Source: an uncultured Bacilli bacterium
Lineage (GTDB): Bacteria; Bacillota_I; Bacilli_A; RF39; UBA660
Direction of reading: 5' to 3'
Assembly: GCA_947628725.1 (NCBI GenBank)
Contig: CANRAQ010000065.1
Coordinates: 1 to 5,284 of the forward strand
Length of the DNA stretch: 5,284 nt
Shown here: positions 5,196 through 5,284 of the stretch, piece after piece
Position numbering within the stretch: the first letter of the stretch is position 1
Layout of the letters: the number at the start of each line of letters is the position of its first letter
Notes under the pieces: model-generated
Database searches by the model: none
Seen by the model: only the letters and a program-made list of their open reading frames with translations
Told to the model about the DNA's origin: nothing
Position numbers and translations under genes: made by a program

Positions 5196-5284
5196 ATGAA
5201 ATTTGGGGACAATTTGAAAAAAATAAGAATTTCAAAAAAACTATCACAGGAAGATTTGGCAGAAAAAGTTAATGTATCTAGGCA
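5196..5284 (+). CDS. Xre/Cro-family helix-turn-helix protein, N-terminal part
   Basis: The ATG at 5196 follows a near-perfect Shine-Dalgarno (AAGGAGGT, 5181-5188) at 7-8 nt, and 29 codons are visible before the window ends. They read MKFGDNLKKIRISKKLSQED and continue LAEKVNVSR. This is the start of a Cro/C1-type HTH domain: a first helix (FGDNLKKIRISK), then LSQEDLAEKVNVSR, which covers the second helix and the turn into the recognition helix. Such proteins bind DNA as repressors or activators, but many carry extra C-terminal domains, so the full role cannot be judged. It is on the same strand, 253 nt after the permease. Whether it regulates the module or belongs to an unrelated neighbouring locus is not shown by the sequence. 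Confidence 0.85.
   Translation, partial: MKFGDNLKKIRISKKLSQEDLAEKVNVSR

Overview
The window is very AT-rich (roughly 25% G+C by eye). It uses the standard code (TGG for Trp, TGA as a real stop) and has strong AGGAGG-type ribosome binding sites, which points to a low-G+C Bacillota (Firmicutes) genome. Clostridia or an AT-rich Bacilli/Erysipelotrichia-type lineage would fit, but the sequence does not fix a genus.

Almost all of it is one complete, co-oriented BceRS-BceAB-type module for antimicrobial peptide sensing and detoxification. The genes are an OmpR-family response regulator (337-1011), an intramembrane-sensing histidine kinase (1008-2027, 4-nt overlap), an ABC ATPase (2116-2880) and a large FtsX-type permease with ten predicted membrane segments and a ~245-residue extracellular domain (2870-4942, 11-nt overlap). 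In characterised relatives the transporter both confers resistance to cell-wall-active peptides (bacitracin, lantibiotics, other lipid II-cycle inhibitors) and acts as the sensor. The kinase has almost no extracellular part and reads transporter activity, and the regulator then activates the transporter promoter. The gene set here matches that scheme, but the peptide recognised cannot be told from sequence.

The regulatory DNA is the most informative part. A match to the BceR-family operator TnACA-N4-TGTAA occurs twice: before the regulator/kinase pair (269-282) and between kinase and transporter (2030-2043). The two copies share 21 of 23 positions, suggesting that both operons are controlled by the regulator (positive autoregulation plus transporter induction). 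The transporter copy sits in a longer nested palindrome beginning at the kinase stop codon. A perfect extended -10 at 306-311 shows that the regulator most likely starts at 337, not at the upstream in-frame ATG at 289. The ATPase starts at 2116, not at the upstream TTG at 2092.

Flanks: positions 1-76 may hold the end of an upstream gene, followed by a clear intrinsic terminator at 179-211. After the permease there is a 253-nt intergenic region with inverted repeats and -10-like elements, then the first 29 codons of an Xre/Cro-type helix-turn-helix protein that runs off the window. A ~30-bp near-identical direct repeat (163-192 and 5073-5103) brackets the module and is the least explained signal. 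I see no rRNA, tRNA, CRISPR array, transposase or integrase. The module belongs to a known family; the arrangement of its operators and its flanking repeats are what deserve a second look.
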